Shown here: positions 1 to 6,152 of the stretch, one piece after another
Layout: each line of letters starts with the position of its first letter
Position numbering within the stretch: position 1 is the first letter of the stretch
From: an uncultured Eubacteriales bacterium
GTDB lineage: Bacteria > Bacillota > Clostridia > Oscillospirales > Oscillospiraceae
Reading direction: 5' to 3'
Length of the DNA: 8,109 nt
Assembly (NCBI GenBank): GCA_900544975.1
Contig: UQXI01000066.1
Location: 1 to 8,109 of the forward strand
Program-made: the position numbers and the translations under genes
Notes under the pieces: model-generated
The model's database searches: none
The model's input: only the letters and a program-made list of their open reading frames with translations
What the model was told of the DNA's origin: nothing

Positions 1-40
1 ACCAGATTCTTGGTATCTACCATCATATCGATCACCTCAC

Positions 41-90
41 TCCTAGTATACACAGATCCTAGGATAAAATCAACCTATATTAAAGGAGAA
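41..90 (+). promoter_or_regulatory. Leader of pilin gene: palindrome and ribosome binding site
   Basis: The leader holds a perfect 10-bp palindrome ATCCTAGGAT (56-65). Its TCCTAG half also occurs at 41-46, so TCCTAG is repeated directly 16 bp apart and could pair with CTAGGA at 59-64. This could be an operator or a small hairpin. I see no convincing -35/-10 pair in the first 96 bases, so the promoter may lie upstream of the window. A good ribosome binding site, AAAGGAGAA (82-90), precedes the ATG at 97 and fixes the start of the pilin. Only the ribosome binding site is well supported. Confidence 0.4.
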
Positions 91-96
91 TTCAAA

Positions 97-2217
97 ATGA
101 AAAATCTGAAAAAGCTCTTTTCCCTTTGCCTGGTGCTGGCTCTGTGCCTGGGTCTGGGCACCATTGCTCTGGCCGCTCCGGTATCGGAGGCTACCATCGA
201 TGTTTCCCGCACCGGCTCTCTGGACATTTACAAGTACGATTTCACCAATGCCGCAAAGGATGGCGTATGGGACAACTCCTATGTCTCTACGGGTGTATAT
301 GACCAGACGGTCAACGACACTCTGGGCAACGCTATCCGGGCCGGTGATACCGACAATTCCGGCGACCTGGGCAATGGCGAAACCTCCTATGGCTATGCCA
401 TTAAAGGCGTGGAGTTTACCTACCTGCGGGTAGCGGATATTGTCCAGTTCACCGAATCCGCAGCCGACGGCAGTACCTCCAACCATGTAGAAGTGCTGTA
501 CGGCATTGACAAAACAAATGGATCTGCTCTGCTGGCAGCCATTGGTCTGGCGGATGGCGCTGGCCGGTATGAAAATGCCGACAACTCCGACAAGCTGGAC
601 AGCGGCAACTACTACTATCAGTCTGATGTGCTCATTGACGCTCTCCGCGCCTCCCTGACTGCCAACGCCACCACCGTCAAAAACGCTCTGGAGAACTATG
701 TCAAGGTGGGTGGCGGCACGGCCCTGCCTCTGACCGACGCTTACGGCCACACCTCCGCCGACGGTCTGCCTCTGGGCCTGTACCTGGTGGTGGAAACCAG
801 GGTGCCGGAAATGGTCATTGACACCACCGCTCCTTTTTTCGTCTCCCTCCCCATGACTTCTGTGGACGGCAACAACGCCAATGACGGCGGCACCCGCTGG
901 ATGTACGACGTCACTCTGTACCCCAAGAATCTTACCGGCATCCCCACCCTGGAAAAGACCCTGCGGGAGAATCAGAACGATACCGGCAAAAACAATGGCT
1001 CCAATGATATGACCGACGGCTACGCCCACACCGGCACCGCTTCGGATGGCGACGTCATTGACTACCAGTTGATTTCTACCCTGCCCTCCATCACCTCCGA
1101 ATCTACCTACCTGACCTGTTACACCTTCGTGGATACGCTGTCCAAAGGCCTGTCTTACAATAAAAACGATGTAGTGCTGGAATTCTTCACGGACGCTGCC
1201 TGCACCCGGAGCGTGGCTCACTGGACAGAGGAAGACGGCAAATTCACTGTTGCTTACAACACCACCGCCGACAACGAGTCCGTCATGACCATTGAAATGA
1301 CCGCTGCTGGCCTTTCCGAGATCAATAGCAGCAAGGCCGTCTACACGGAGGCAGGCATGGTCAATTCCGGCTATTCCGACTGCACCGTGCGGCTCACCTA
1401 CGCCGCCACCATCCATTCTGACGATTCCGTAGTCTACGGCGACACCGGAAACCCCAACGAAGTGGTGCTGACCTGGAAGCGTACTTCCTCAGATTTCTAC
1501 GACACCTTGGTGGACGACGCGCACATTTATACCTACGGCCTGGAGCTGACCAAGCTGTTTTCTGATGGCAAGGGCGATTTCAGCAAGGTGGAATTTCTCA
1601 TTCACAATGACTCGGACGATTACTTCGTCAAGGCGGAACTGAACGAGGCCGAGGGAATCTACTATGTAGTTGACCATGTTGCCGCCGAGTCCGAGGCCAC
1701 CCACTTCATTCCCGTGGAAAGTGGAGGAAATCCCGGCAAGGTTATCGTAAAGGGTCTGGAGGACGATACCTACACCATTACCGAAGTCCGTACCGACAAC
1801 GGCTACACCCTCCTGAAGGATGACATTGAAATGGTAATTTCCCAGACGGAGACCACAGAATACTGCGACATTTACACCTCTGATGTACTGGGCCTGATCC
1901 AGAACGATCCCCGGTACGCCACAATCATCAAAGATACGGGCGATCTGAAGAACATGCCCCAAAAGCACTTGGAACACCACCTGCTGACCGCTATCGCAAC
2001 GGTGGACGGCAACGCAGTGACCATGCTCACAGACAACGGCTCCGCCAACGCGGAAGCGCCTTTGCGTGTGGTCAACACCCGTGGTTTTGACCTGCCCAAG
2101 ACCGGCGACAACGGCACATGGAAGCTCACCATCTGCGGCACCCTCCTGATCCTCTGCGCTGGTGGCTGTATTGTGCTCCTGATTGTATCCAAGCGTAAAA
2201 AGAACGCCAAGCACTAA
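97..2217 (+). CDS. SpaA-type LPXTG-anchored major pilin, isopeptide-forming domains
   Basis: This 706-residue surface protein has the full layout of a sortase-polymerised backbone pilin. A signal peptide covers residues 1-26 (basic start, hydrophobic core, ALA cleavage site). The first domain has a lysine in LDIYKYD (K46) and an E-box-like GLYLVVET (E233), and ends in the pilin motif WMYDVTLYPKN (268-278), whose K277 is the expected inter-subunit lysine. A fimbrial isopeptide domain follows, with GDVIDYQLIS near its start and GNPNEVVLTW at its end. A prealbumin-like SpaA domain comes next, with K486 in LELTKLF and E563 in YTITEV. The C-terminus has LPKTG (666-670), a hydrophobic helix and the basic tail SKRKKNAKH. 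In such families sortase joins the LPXTG threonine to the pilin-motif lysine of the next subunit. Isopeptide partners are inferred by analogy. The frame stays open upstream, but the ATG at 97 has the ribosome binding site and starts the signal peptide. Two class C sortases follow directly. Confidence 0.93.
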   Translation: MKNLKKLFSLCLVLALCLGLGTIALAAPVSEATIDVSRTGSLDIYKYDFTNAAKDGVWDNSYVSTGVYDQTVNDTLGNAIRAGDTDNSGDLGNGETSYGYAIKGVEFTYLRVADIVQFTESAADGSTSNHVEVLYGIDKTNGSALLAAIGLADGAGRYENADNSDKLDSGNYYYQSDVLIDALRASLTANATTVKNALENYVKVGGGTALPLTDAYGHTSADGLPLGLYLVVETRVPEMVIDTTAPFFVSLPMTSVDGNNANDGGTRWMYDVTLYPKNLTGIPTLEKTLRENQNDTGKNNGSNDMTDGYAHTGTASDGDVIDYQLISTLPSITSESTYLTCYTFVDTLSKGLSYNKNDVVLEFFTDAACTRSVAHWTEEDGKFTVAYNTTADNESVMTIEMTAAGLSEINSSKAVYTEAGMVNSGYSDCTVRLTYAATIHSDDSVVYGDTGNPNEVVLTWKRTSSDFYDTLVDDAHIYTYGLELTKLFSDGKGDFSKVEFLIHNDSDDYFVKAELNEAEGIYYVVDHVAAESEATHFIPVESGGNPGKVIVKGLEDDTYTITEVRTDNGYTLLKDDIEMVISQTETTEYCDIYTSDVLGLIQNDPRYATIIKDTGDLKNMPQKHLEHHLLTAIATVDGNAVTMLTDNGSANAEAPLRVVNTRGFDLPKTGDNGTWKLTICGTLLILCAGGCIVLLIVSKRKKNAKH

Positions 2218-2226
2218 TTCCGATTT

Positions 2227-2256
2227 GGGCTGGGGGCAACCCCAGCCCGCCGTTTT
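2227..2256 (+). terminator. GC hairpin between pilin and sortase, likely partial terminator
   Basis: GGGCTGGGG (2227-2235) pairs perfectly with CCCCAGCCC (2240-2248) over 9 bp, closed by a GCAA (GNRA) tetraloop. The T-tract is short (TTTT at 2253-2256, after GCCG), so termination is probably incomplete. It starts 10 bp after the pilin stop and ends 14 bp before the first sortase. The natural reading is an attenuator or mRNA 3' stabiliser that gives much pilin and little sortase. The hairpin is seen directly; its effect is inferred. Confidence 0.65.
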
Positions 2257-2270
2257 AGGATGAATATGTT

Positions 2271-3131
2271 ATGAAAAGAAAAATTCTAATTTTACTGTCT
2301 CTACTTCTGTTGCTACTTTTCGGCATCGGTTTGGCGGCCTATCCCATTGTGAGCAGCCGCTATACCCAGCGGCACCAATCTCAAGTATATGCACAGTACC
2401 AAGAGATTGTAGAAAAGGCAGACAGCAAGGAGATAGAAGCAGCCAAGGCAGCAGCAGAGATTTATAACCAGTTGCTGGTTTCCGGCACTACCACCGCCGA
2501 ACTGGACACCATGGATTATGACAGCCTTTTGAATTTGGAGGGAAACGGCGTTATGGGCTACATTGAAATCCCGGCAATTGACGTGCTGCTGCCCATTTAC
2601 CACGGCGTGGGCGAGGACTCCCTGGAGCATGGAGCCGGGCATCTGCCTGGCACCTCTTTGCCCATTGGTGGCAGGGGTACGCACACCGTGATCTCTGCCC
2701 ATACTGGCATGGCCACCTCCCGAATGTTCACGGACTTGGAGCAGCTGGAAGCGGGAGATCTTTTTTATATCCATGTGTTGGATGAAGCCCTGGCCTATGA
2801 GGTGGATCAAACGCTGGTTGTGAAGCCTTACCAAATTGACGCGCTTGGAATTGATGTAGAACAAGATTATGTTACCCCTGTGACCTGCACGCCCTACGGG
2901 GTGAACTCCCACCGCCTCCTGGTTCGGGGGCGCCGAACCGAATTGCCGGAAAACGGAAGCCCCGGCGCGACAGATGTAATTGCTTTGAAAACCGAGACAA
3001 AGCCATCCACCTGGGCGATCAAGTATTGGGCGGGAATCCGGGATGGACTGTTCATTTTCCTGCTCATAATGACACTTTTGTTGGTTTTGACGCTACTTAC
3101 AAGCAAGCTGCGCAAGAGGAAACGGCCATGA
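2271..3131 (+). CDS. srtC: Class C sortase 1 (pilin polymerase)
   Basis: This is a 286-residue membrane-anchored transpeptidase that should cleave LPXTG between Thr and Gly and join pilin subunits. An N-terminal membrane helix (about 4-27) is followed by a helical, possibly coiled, stretch (about 35-70). The catalytic core starts at GYIEIPAIDVLLPIYHG. The catalytic residues are H144 in ISAHTGM, C206 in VTCTPYG and R215 in SHRLLVRG, with the Cys-to-Arg spacing of nine that is usual for class C. A C-terminal membrane helix (about 258-279) and a basic tail complete the class C topology. The Asp-Pro-Phe/Trp lid expected before the core is not visible; the stretch before the core reads LDTMDYDSLLN. 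The start is ATG 2271, preceded by AGGA (2257-2260). The stop overlaps the start of the second sortase by 4 bp, so the two are translationally coupled. The likely substrate is the pilin just upstream. Which of the two sortases polymerises and which does another step is unknown. Confidence 0.93.
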   Translation: MKRKILILLSLLLLLLFGIGLAAYPIVSSRYTQRHQSQVYAQYQEIVEKADSKEIEAAKAAAEIYNQLLVSGTTTAELDTMDYDSLLNLEGNGVMGYIEIPAIDVLLPIYHGVGEDSLEHGAGHLPGTSLPIGGRGTHTVISAHTGMATSRMFTDLEQLEAGDLFYIHVLDEALAYEVDQTLVVKPYQIDALGIDVEQDYVTPVTCTPYGVNSHRLLVRGRRTELPENGSPGATDVIALKTETKPSTWAIKYWAGIRDGLFIFLLIMTLLLVLTLLTSKLRKRKRP

Positions 3132-3889
3132 GGAAGAGACAAGCCATGCTGCTTCTTTTTTGCGTCATCCTTCTGCTGTCCGGCCTTGGACTGCTGCTCT
3201 ATCCATCCGTCAATGCCTGGCTGGAAGAGGGGCGAATCCACCAAAATGTGGAGGACTTTCGGGCGGCTGTAGATTGGGCTGCCGTAGATATTGCTCAGCG
3301 GCCCACGTCACCAGACACATCTATTACAGAGCCTACAGAAGGAGTGACGATACCTTATTCAGAACTTTTTGAGGCTATGGAGGAATACAACACGTCTATC
3401 TATCGCAATGGCCAAGCCGAACTCTGTGACCCCTGGGCCTACCAAGCCCCTGTATTTGACCTGACCGAGTTCGGAATTGAGGACGGCGTTGTGGGAATTC
3501 TGTCTATCCCCAAAATGGATTTGGAGCTGCCCATCTACCTGGGAGCCACAGCGGATCACCTGGCCAACGGCGCTGCCCAGTTGTCCCAGACCAGTATGCC
3601 CATTGGCGGAACCAACACCAACTGCGTCCTGGCAGGCCACCGGGGCTGGTATGGCGCTCTATTCTTCCGGCACATCGAGCTGCTGGAGATTGGAGATGAG
3701 GTCAGCATCACAAACCTGTGGGAAACTCTGACCTATACCGTCTTTGAGATTCAGGTCATAGAGCCAAACGACATCGATCAAATCCTGATTCAGCCGGGCC
3801 GTGACCTGGTGACGCTCTTGACCTGTCACCCCTACGGCTCCGGGGGACGGTATCGCTATGTGGTATATTGTGAAAGAAATGAACCATGA
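3128..3889 (+). CDS. srtC: Class C sortase 2, with lid motif
   Basis: This second, clearly different class C sortase has 253 residues. One N-terminal membrane helix covers about residues 7-25. A lid-type DPW motif lies at D101-P102-W103, followed by the core GILSIPKMDLELPIYLG. The catalytic residues are H171 in LAGHRGW, C233 in LLTCHPYG and, by alignment, R243 in YRYVVYC. Unlike its neighbour it lacks a C-terminal membrane helix, ending in CERNEP. The ATG at 3128 overlaps the preceding TGA as ATGA and has an AGAGGAAA ribosome binding site just upstream. An upstream in-frame start at 3026 would lie inside the first sortase and is rejected. Class C enzymes with a lid usually polymerise a specific backbone pilin, so this may handle the same pilin, a minor pilin encoded elsewhere, or wall attachment. 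The next gene, part of the secretion system, begins 15 bp later with no terminator between. Confidence 0.92.
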   Translation: MRKRQAMLLLFCVILLLSGLGLLLYPSVNAWLEEGRIHQNVEDFRAAVDWAAVDIAQRPTSPDTSITEPTEGVTIPYSELFEAMEEYNTSIYRNGQAELCDPWAYQAPVFDLTEFGIEDGVVGILSIPKMDLELPIYLGATADHLANGAAQLSQTSMPIGGTNTNCVLAGHRGWYGALFFRHIELLEIGDEVSITNLWETLTYTVFEIQVIEPNDIDQILIQPGRDLVTLLTCHPYGSGGRYRYVVYCERNEP

Positions 3890-3904
3890 TTTGGAGGAAT
3901 GCTT

Positions 3905-4237
3905 ATGAAAAGAAAACCAATCCGAATGCTCACCTGTTTGACCGTGCTGCTTCTGCTGGTGGCACTTACTGCCATTCAGGCTTCTGCCAGCGGCGATGTG
4001 GCCACTGCCATTGAAGGAACCTGGACGGCAGCCCAGGGACAGGTAAAAACTGTGGTGAACAACGTGGTATTTCCCGTAATTGACATGATTCTGGCAGTCC
4101 TGTTCTTTGTGAAAATCGCAACTGCTTATATGGATTACCGGAAGCACGGGCAATTTGACTTTACCGCCCCGGCGATTTTGTTCGCCTGCCTCATTTTCTC
4201 CCTGACTGCGCCATTGTATATTTGGACGATTCTATAA
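3905..4237 (+). CDS. Small exported two-helix membrane protein (DUF3852-like), VirB2-like shape
   Basis: The product has 110 residues. A signal peptide covers about 1-28 (MKRKPIRM, hydrophobic core, then ASA cleavage site). A short polar stretch (GDVATAIEGTWTAAQGQ) follows, then two membrane helices (about 50-72 and 88-109) joined by the charged loop MDYRKHGQFDF. This signal-plus-two-helix layout is that of VirB2/TrbC-type conjugative pilins and of small membrane proteins seen next to TrbL in clostridial elements. From memory it resembles the DUF3852 family, but I could not test this. An ATG at 3899 abuts the GGAGGA (3893-3898), so the ATG at 3905, seven bases beyond GGAGG, is the better start. 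It lies 15 bp after sortase 2 and 34 bp before the TrbL-like gene, in one operon. A structural role in the channel or extracellular tube is inference. Confidence 0.75.
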   Translation: MKRKPIRMLTCLTVLLLLVALTAIQASASGDVATAIEGTWTAAQGQVKTVVNNVVFPVIDMILAVLFFVKIATAYMDYRKHGQFDFTAPAILFACLIFSLTAPLYIWTIL

Positions 4238-4256
4238 CCGGTCACAGTGAGAAGAT

Positions 4257-4263
4257 AGGAGGT
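4257..4263 (+). promoter_or_regulatory. Ribosome binding site fixing a TTG start
   Basis: AGGAGGT sits 8 bases before TTG 4272. No in-frame ATG occurs until well inside the conserved TrbL-like protein, so this strong site decides for a TTG start. Confidence 0.8.
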
Positions 4264-4271
4264 GGAAAAAA

Positions 4272-5204
4272 TTGTTTGACTGGCTTGGCGATATCATTTC
4301 CGGCATTGGCAATGCACTGGGAAATGTCTTTTCCGCCATTGGAGAACAGATCTCCAACGCCATCTGGGATACCATGCTCCAATGGTTCTACAACTCCATT
4401 TACGACGCTGTGGCCCTGTTCTTCACCAGCATGGGAAACATGGGGGCGGATATCTTTACCCTGGGCTGGGTGGACGCCACCATCCGGCTGTTTACCCTGC
4501 TCGGCTGGTCTCTGTTTGCTGTCGGTGTTGTGGTGGCGGTGTTTGACGTGGCCATTGAGTACCAGAGCGGCAGGGCGAATCTTAAAACCATAGCCCTGAA
4601 TGTCCTGAAGGGCTTCTTTGCCTGTTCTCTCATTGGCCCGGTGCCGGTGGAGCTGTACAAGCTCTGTATCAGCCTGCAAAATACCTTCGCCGGCGACCTG
4701 ACCCGGATCTTCTCCGGGCAGCAGAGCCTGGGCCTGTCCGGCACCAGCACGTCGGTCTTGGTGGGCGCTTTTGCGGTGACATCAGAGATACAAATCAGCC
4801 TGTTTAACATTCTGGCGCTCATTGCCTTTGCATACTGCATCGTCAAAATTTTCTTCGCCAATATCAAGCGGGGCGGCATCCTGCTGATTCAGATCGCGGT
4901 GGGATCCCTGTACATGTTCAGCGTTCCCAGAGGATATACGGACGGCTTTCACCAATGGTGCAAGCAGGTCATTGCTATTTGCCTGACTGCTTTCCTGCAG
5001 ACCACCCTTTTGTTTCTGGGGCTTTTGACCTTCCCGGGCAATATGCTGTTGGGATTGGGCATCATGCTGGCGGCAAACGAGGTACCCAGGATTGCCCAGC
5101 AGTTTGGCCTGGATTCCAGCGTTAAAGTCAATATGATGAGTGTGGTTCATGCGACAACCACAGCCATCAATCTGACGCGCTCTGTGGCAGCCAGTGGCCA
5201 CTAA
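4272..5204 (+). CDS. TrbL/VirB6-like conjugal transfer membrane protein
   Basis: This is a 310-residue polytopic membrane protein read as the TrbL/VirB6-like inner channel component of a Gram-positive type IV secretion system. The first about 35 residues are amphipathic and glycine-rich (FDWLGDIISGIGNALGNVF). Membrane helices follow at about 71-93, 107-125, 174-197, 202-217, 232-254 and 256-268. The block VPRGYTDGFHQWCKQVI (218-234), followed by CLTAFLQTTLLFLG, is characteristic of TrbL proteins of clostridial elements, as I recall the family. The C-terminal tail after about 280 is Ser/Thr/Ala-rich and probably cytoplasmic. Translation begins at TTG with a strong AGGAGGT site. The PrgI gene starts 18 bp after the stop. 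These proteins normally work with PrgI and the VirB4 motor, both downstream here. Confidence 0.88.
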   Translation: MFDWLGDIISGIGNALGNVFSAIGEQISNAIWDTMLQWFYNSIYDAVALFFTSMGNMGADIFTLGWVDATIRLFTLLGWSLFAVGVVVAVFDVAIEYQSGRANLKTIALNVLKGFFACSLIGPVPVELYKLCISLQNTFAGDLTRIFSGQQSLGLSGTSTSVLVGAFAVTSEIQISLFNILALIAFAYCIVKIFFANIKRGGILLIQIAVGSLYMFSVPRGYTDGFHQWCKQVIAICLTAFLQTTLLFLGLLTFPGNMLLGLGIMLAANEVPRIAQQFGLDSSVKVNMMSVVHATTTAINLTRSVAASGH

Positions 5205-5206
5205 AG

Positions 5207-5213
5207 AAAGGAG
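5207..5213 (+). promoter_or_regulatory. Ribosome binding site deciding TTG over ATG for PrgI
   Basis: AAAGGAG directly abuts an ATG at 5214, which leaves no spacer. The in-frame TTG at 5223 lies 9 bases away and begins the family-typical MTTYIYP. TTG 5223 is therefore preferred. Confidence 0.7.
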
Positions 5214-5222
5214 ATGCGCCGT

Positions 5223-5483
5223 TTGACAACCTACATCTACCCGCAGAACCTAAAAGCCACAGCCCGAGCCTGGCTTTGGGGCCTGCGGGATTTCACCATT
5301 TTGTGTATCGCGCTGCTGCTGTCCCTGGTGGTGCTGGTGCAGCTGCGCATCGCGCTCCCGGCGGCTGGAACCCTGTGTTTTGGTTTTCTGACCATCCGAC
5401 TGGAGGACACCACGATTCTGGATTTCCTCCGCTGCTGCCTGCGCTATTTTCTATCCACACAGCAGGAATTCTTTTGGAGGTGA
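5223..5483 (+). CDS. prgI: PrgI family conjugal transfer membrane protein
   Basis: The product has 86 residues, the usual size of the PrgI family, named after a protein of enterococcal plasmid pCF10. The N-terminus TTYIYPQNLKA and the following LWGLRDF are characteristic. Two adjoining membrane helices (about 25-44 and 45-59) precede a short amphipathic C-terminus ending RYFLSTQQEFFWR, again typical. These VirB3-like small proteins sit in the channel beside VirB4 and are nearly always encoded just upstream of it or of its N-terminal partner. If ATG 5214 were used, the protein would begin MRRLTTYIYP. The downstream gene is in the same frame, separated only by this gene's TGA (5481-5483), and that TGA lies inside the next gene's ribosome binding site. 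Confidence 0.9.
   Translation: MTTYIYPQNLKATARAWLWGLRDFTILCIALLLSLVVLVQLRIALPAAGTLCFGFLTIRLEDTTILDFLRCCLRYFLSTQQEFFWR
5476..5483 (+). promoter_or_regulatory. Strong ribosome binding site in front of an ACG codon
   Basis: GGAGGTGA is close to the full complement of the 16S rRNA tail and overlaps the PrgI stop. At 9 bases beyond GGAGG lies ACG (5490), not ATG. The only standard starts nearby are GTG 5480, in the wrong frame, and GTG 5541, far downstream. Confidence 0.65.
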
Positions 5484-5489
5484 GTTATC

Positions 5490-6077
5490 ACGAGACAACG
5501 GAACAGAAAAAAGGGGCAATCCACCCAGGCGCTGCTGGGGGTGCAGACCTTCACGCGCTACGGGCTGGCCACCGGCAAAGGCGAGCTCTTGTTTTTTCTG
5601 GTGTCGCCCACCAATATTTCGGTATTATCTCATGCCAACGTTGAAATCAAGATCCGCCACCTGATGATGGTTCTCTCCGCCCTGCCCAACATCGAGATTA
5701 CCTGCACCGACGCCTGTGAGTGCTTTGACGGCAACAGGGCCTATTTACAGGGACGGCTCCAGGAGGAGGCCAGTCCCCAGGTACGGAGCATCCTCCAGAA
5801 GGATCTGGAGATGCTGACAGAGCTCCAGGCAGAAATGTCCTCCGCCAGGCAGTTCCTGTTTTTGGGGAGATGCTACGACCTTAAGCCGGAACAGGTATTT
5901 CAAACTGCCAACCGGATGGAGAAGCGCATCTCCGAGCAGGGCTTTGAAGTGCAGCGAATGGGAAAGGCGGACATCAAGCGGTTTCTGGCGGTCTACTTCG
6001 AGGCCTCCATGGATGGCGGACAGATGCCGGATGTGGATGGGGAGCAATTTTTTGAACAGCCGCCCGGGGAATTCTAA
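5490..6077 (+). CDS. Conjugal transfer protein, probable N-terminal partner of VirB4; ACG start?
   Basis: This is a soluble protein of 195 residues if read from ACG 5490, or 178 from the first standard start, GTG 5541. It has no signal peptide or membrane helix. The stretch from GELLFFLVSPTNISVLS through EIKIRHLMMVLSALPNIEI and CFDGNRAYLQ, then SARQFLFLGR and RFLAVYFEASMDG, matches my memory of a conserved protein encoded between PrgI and VirB4 in clostridial elements. I read it as a detached N-terminal module or assembly partner of the VirB4 motor, because the VirB4-like gene downstream begins close to its ATPase core. The reading frame is open back to the PrgI stop, and the basic start RQRNRKKGQSTQALLGVQTF looks like genuine family sequence. 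The strong GGAGGTGA is spaced for position 5490. The true start is therefore probably a mutated or non-standard codon (ACG 5490, less likely ATC 5487). Function is inferred from position. Confidence 0.72.
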   Translation, partial: TRQRNRKKGQSTQALLGVQTFTRYGLATGKGELLFFLVSPTNISVLSHANVEIKIRHLMMVLSALPNIEITCTDACECFDGNRAYLQGRLQEEASPQVRSILQKDLEMLTELQAEMSSARQFLFLGRCYDLKPEQVFQTANRMEKRISEQGFEVQRMGKADIKRFLAVYFEASMDGGQMPDVDGEQFFEQPPGEF

Positions 6078-6100
6078 CGCATATGCCCCAACAATACGAG

Positions 6101-6129
6101 TTGATTTCGGCTGGAACGTGTGGTATAAT
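6101..6129 (+). promoter_or_regulatory. Extended -10 promoter driving the VbhA-like gene
   Basis: TTGATT (6101-6106, four of six matches to TTGACA) is followed by a 17-bp spacer and a perfect TATAAT (6124-6129). The TG at 6121-6122 makes it an extended -10. Transcription should begin near 6136, about 17 bases before the GTG start at 6153. It is the best sigma-A-type promoter I see in the window. Confidence 0.82.
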
Positions 6130-6152
6130 TTATACGAAAGAGGGTGCGCACA

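Noticed and set aside
10..96. In-frame N-terminal extension of the pilin starting at 10
   Set aside because: The ATG at 97 has an AAAGGAGAA site and begins a standard signal peptide. The extension would bury the signal peptide behind 29 unrelated residues.
1..96. Possible 3' end of an upstream gene (frames ending at TAG 44-46 or TAG 60-62)
   Set aside because: Too short to recognise any protein, so it cannot be supported from this window.
70..1416. Long open frame on the minus strand, opposite the pilin (about 448 codons)
   Set aside because: It mirrors the codon pattern of a clearly real pilin gene. Its translation is low-complexity (Gly, Val, His, Gln rich) with no recognisable domain.
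3026..3127. Upstream start for sortase 2 inside sortase 1
   Set aside because: It would add residues that are sortase 1 coding sequence read in another frame, and it ignores the ATGA overlap and the ribosome binding site at about 3114-3120.
5276..5644. Open frame overlapping PrgI and the next gene, including GTG 5480
   Set aside because: Out of frame with both recognisable proteins. The translation shows no family features.
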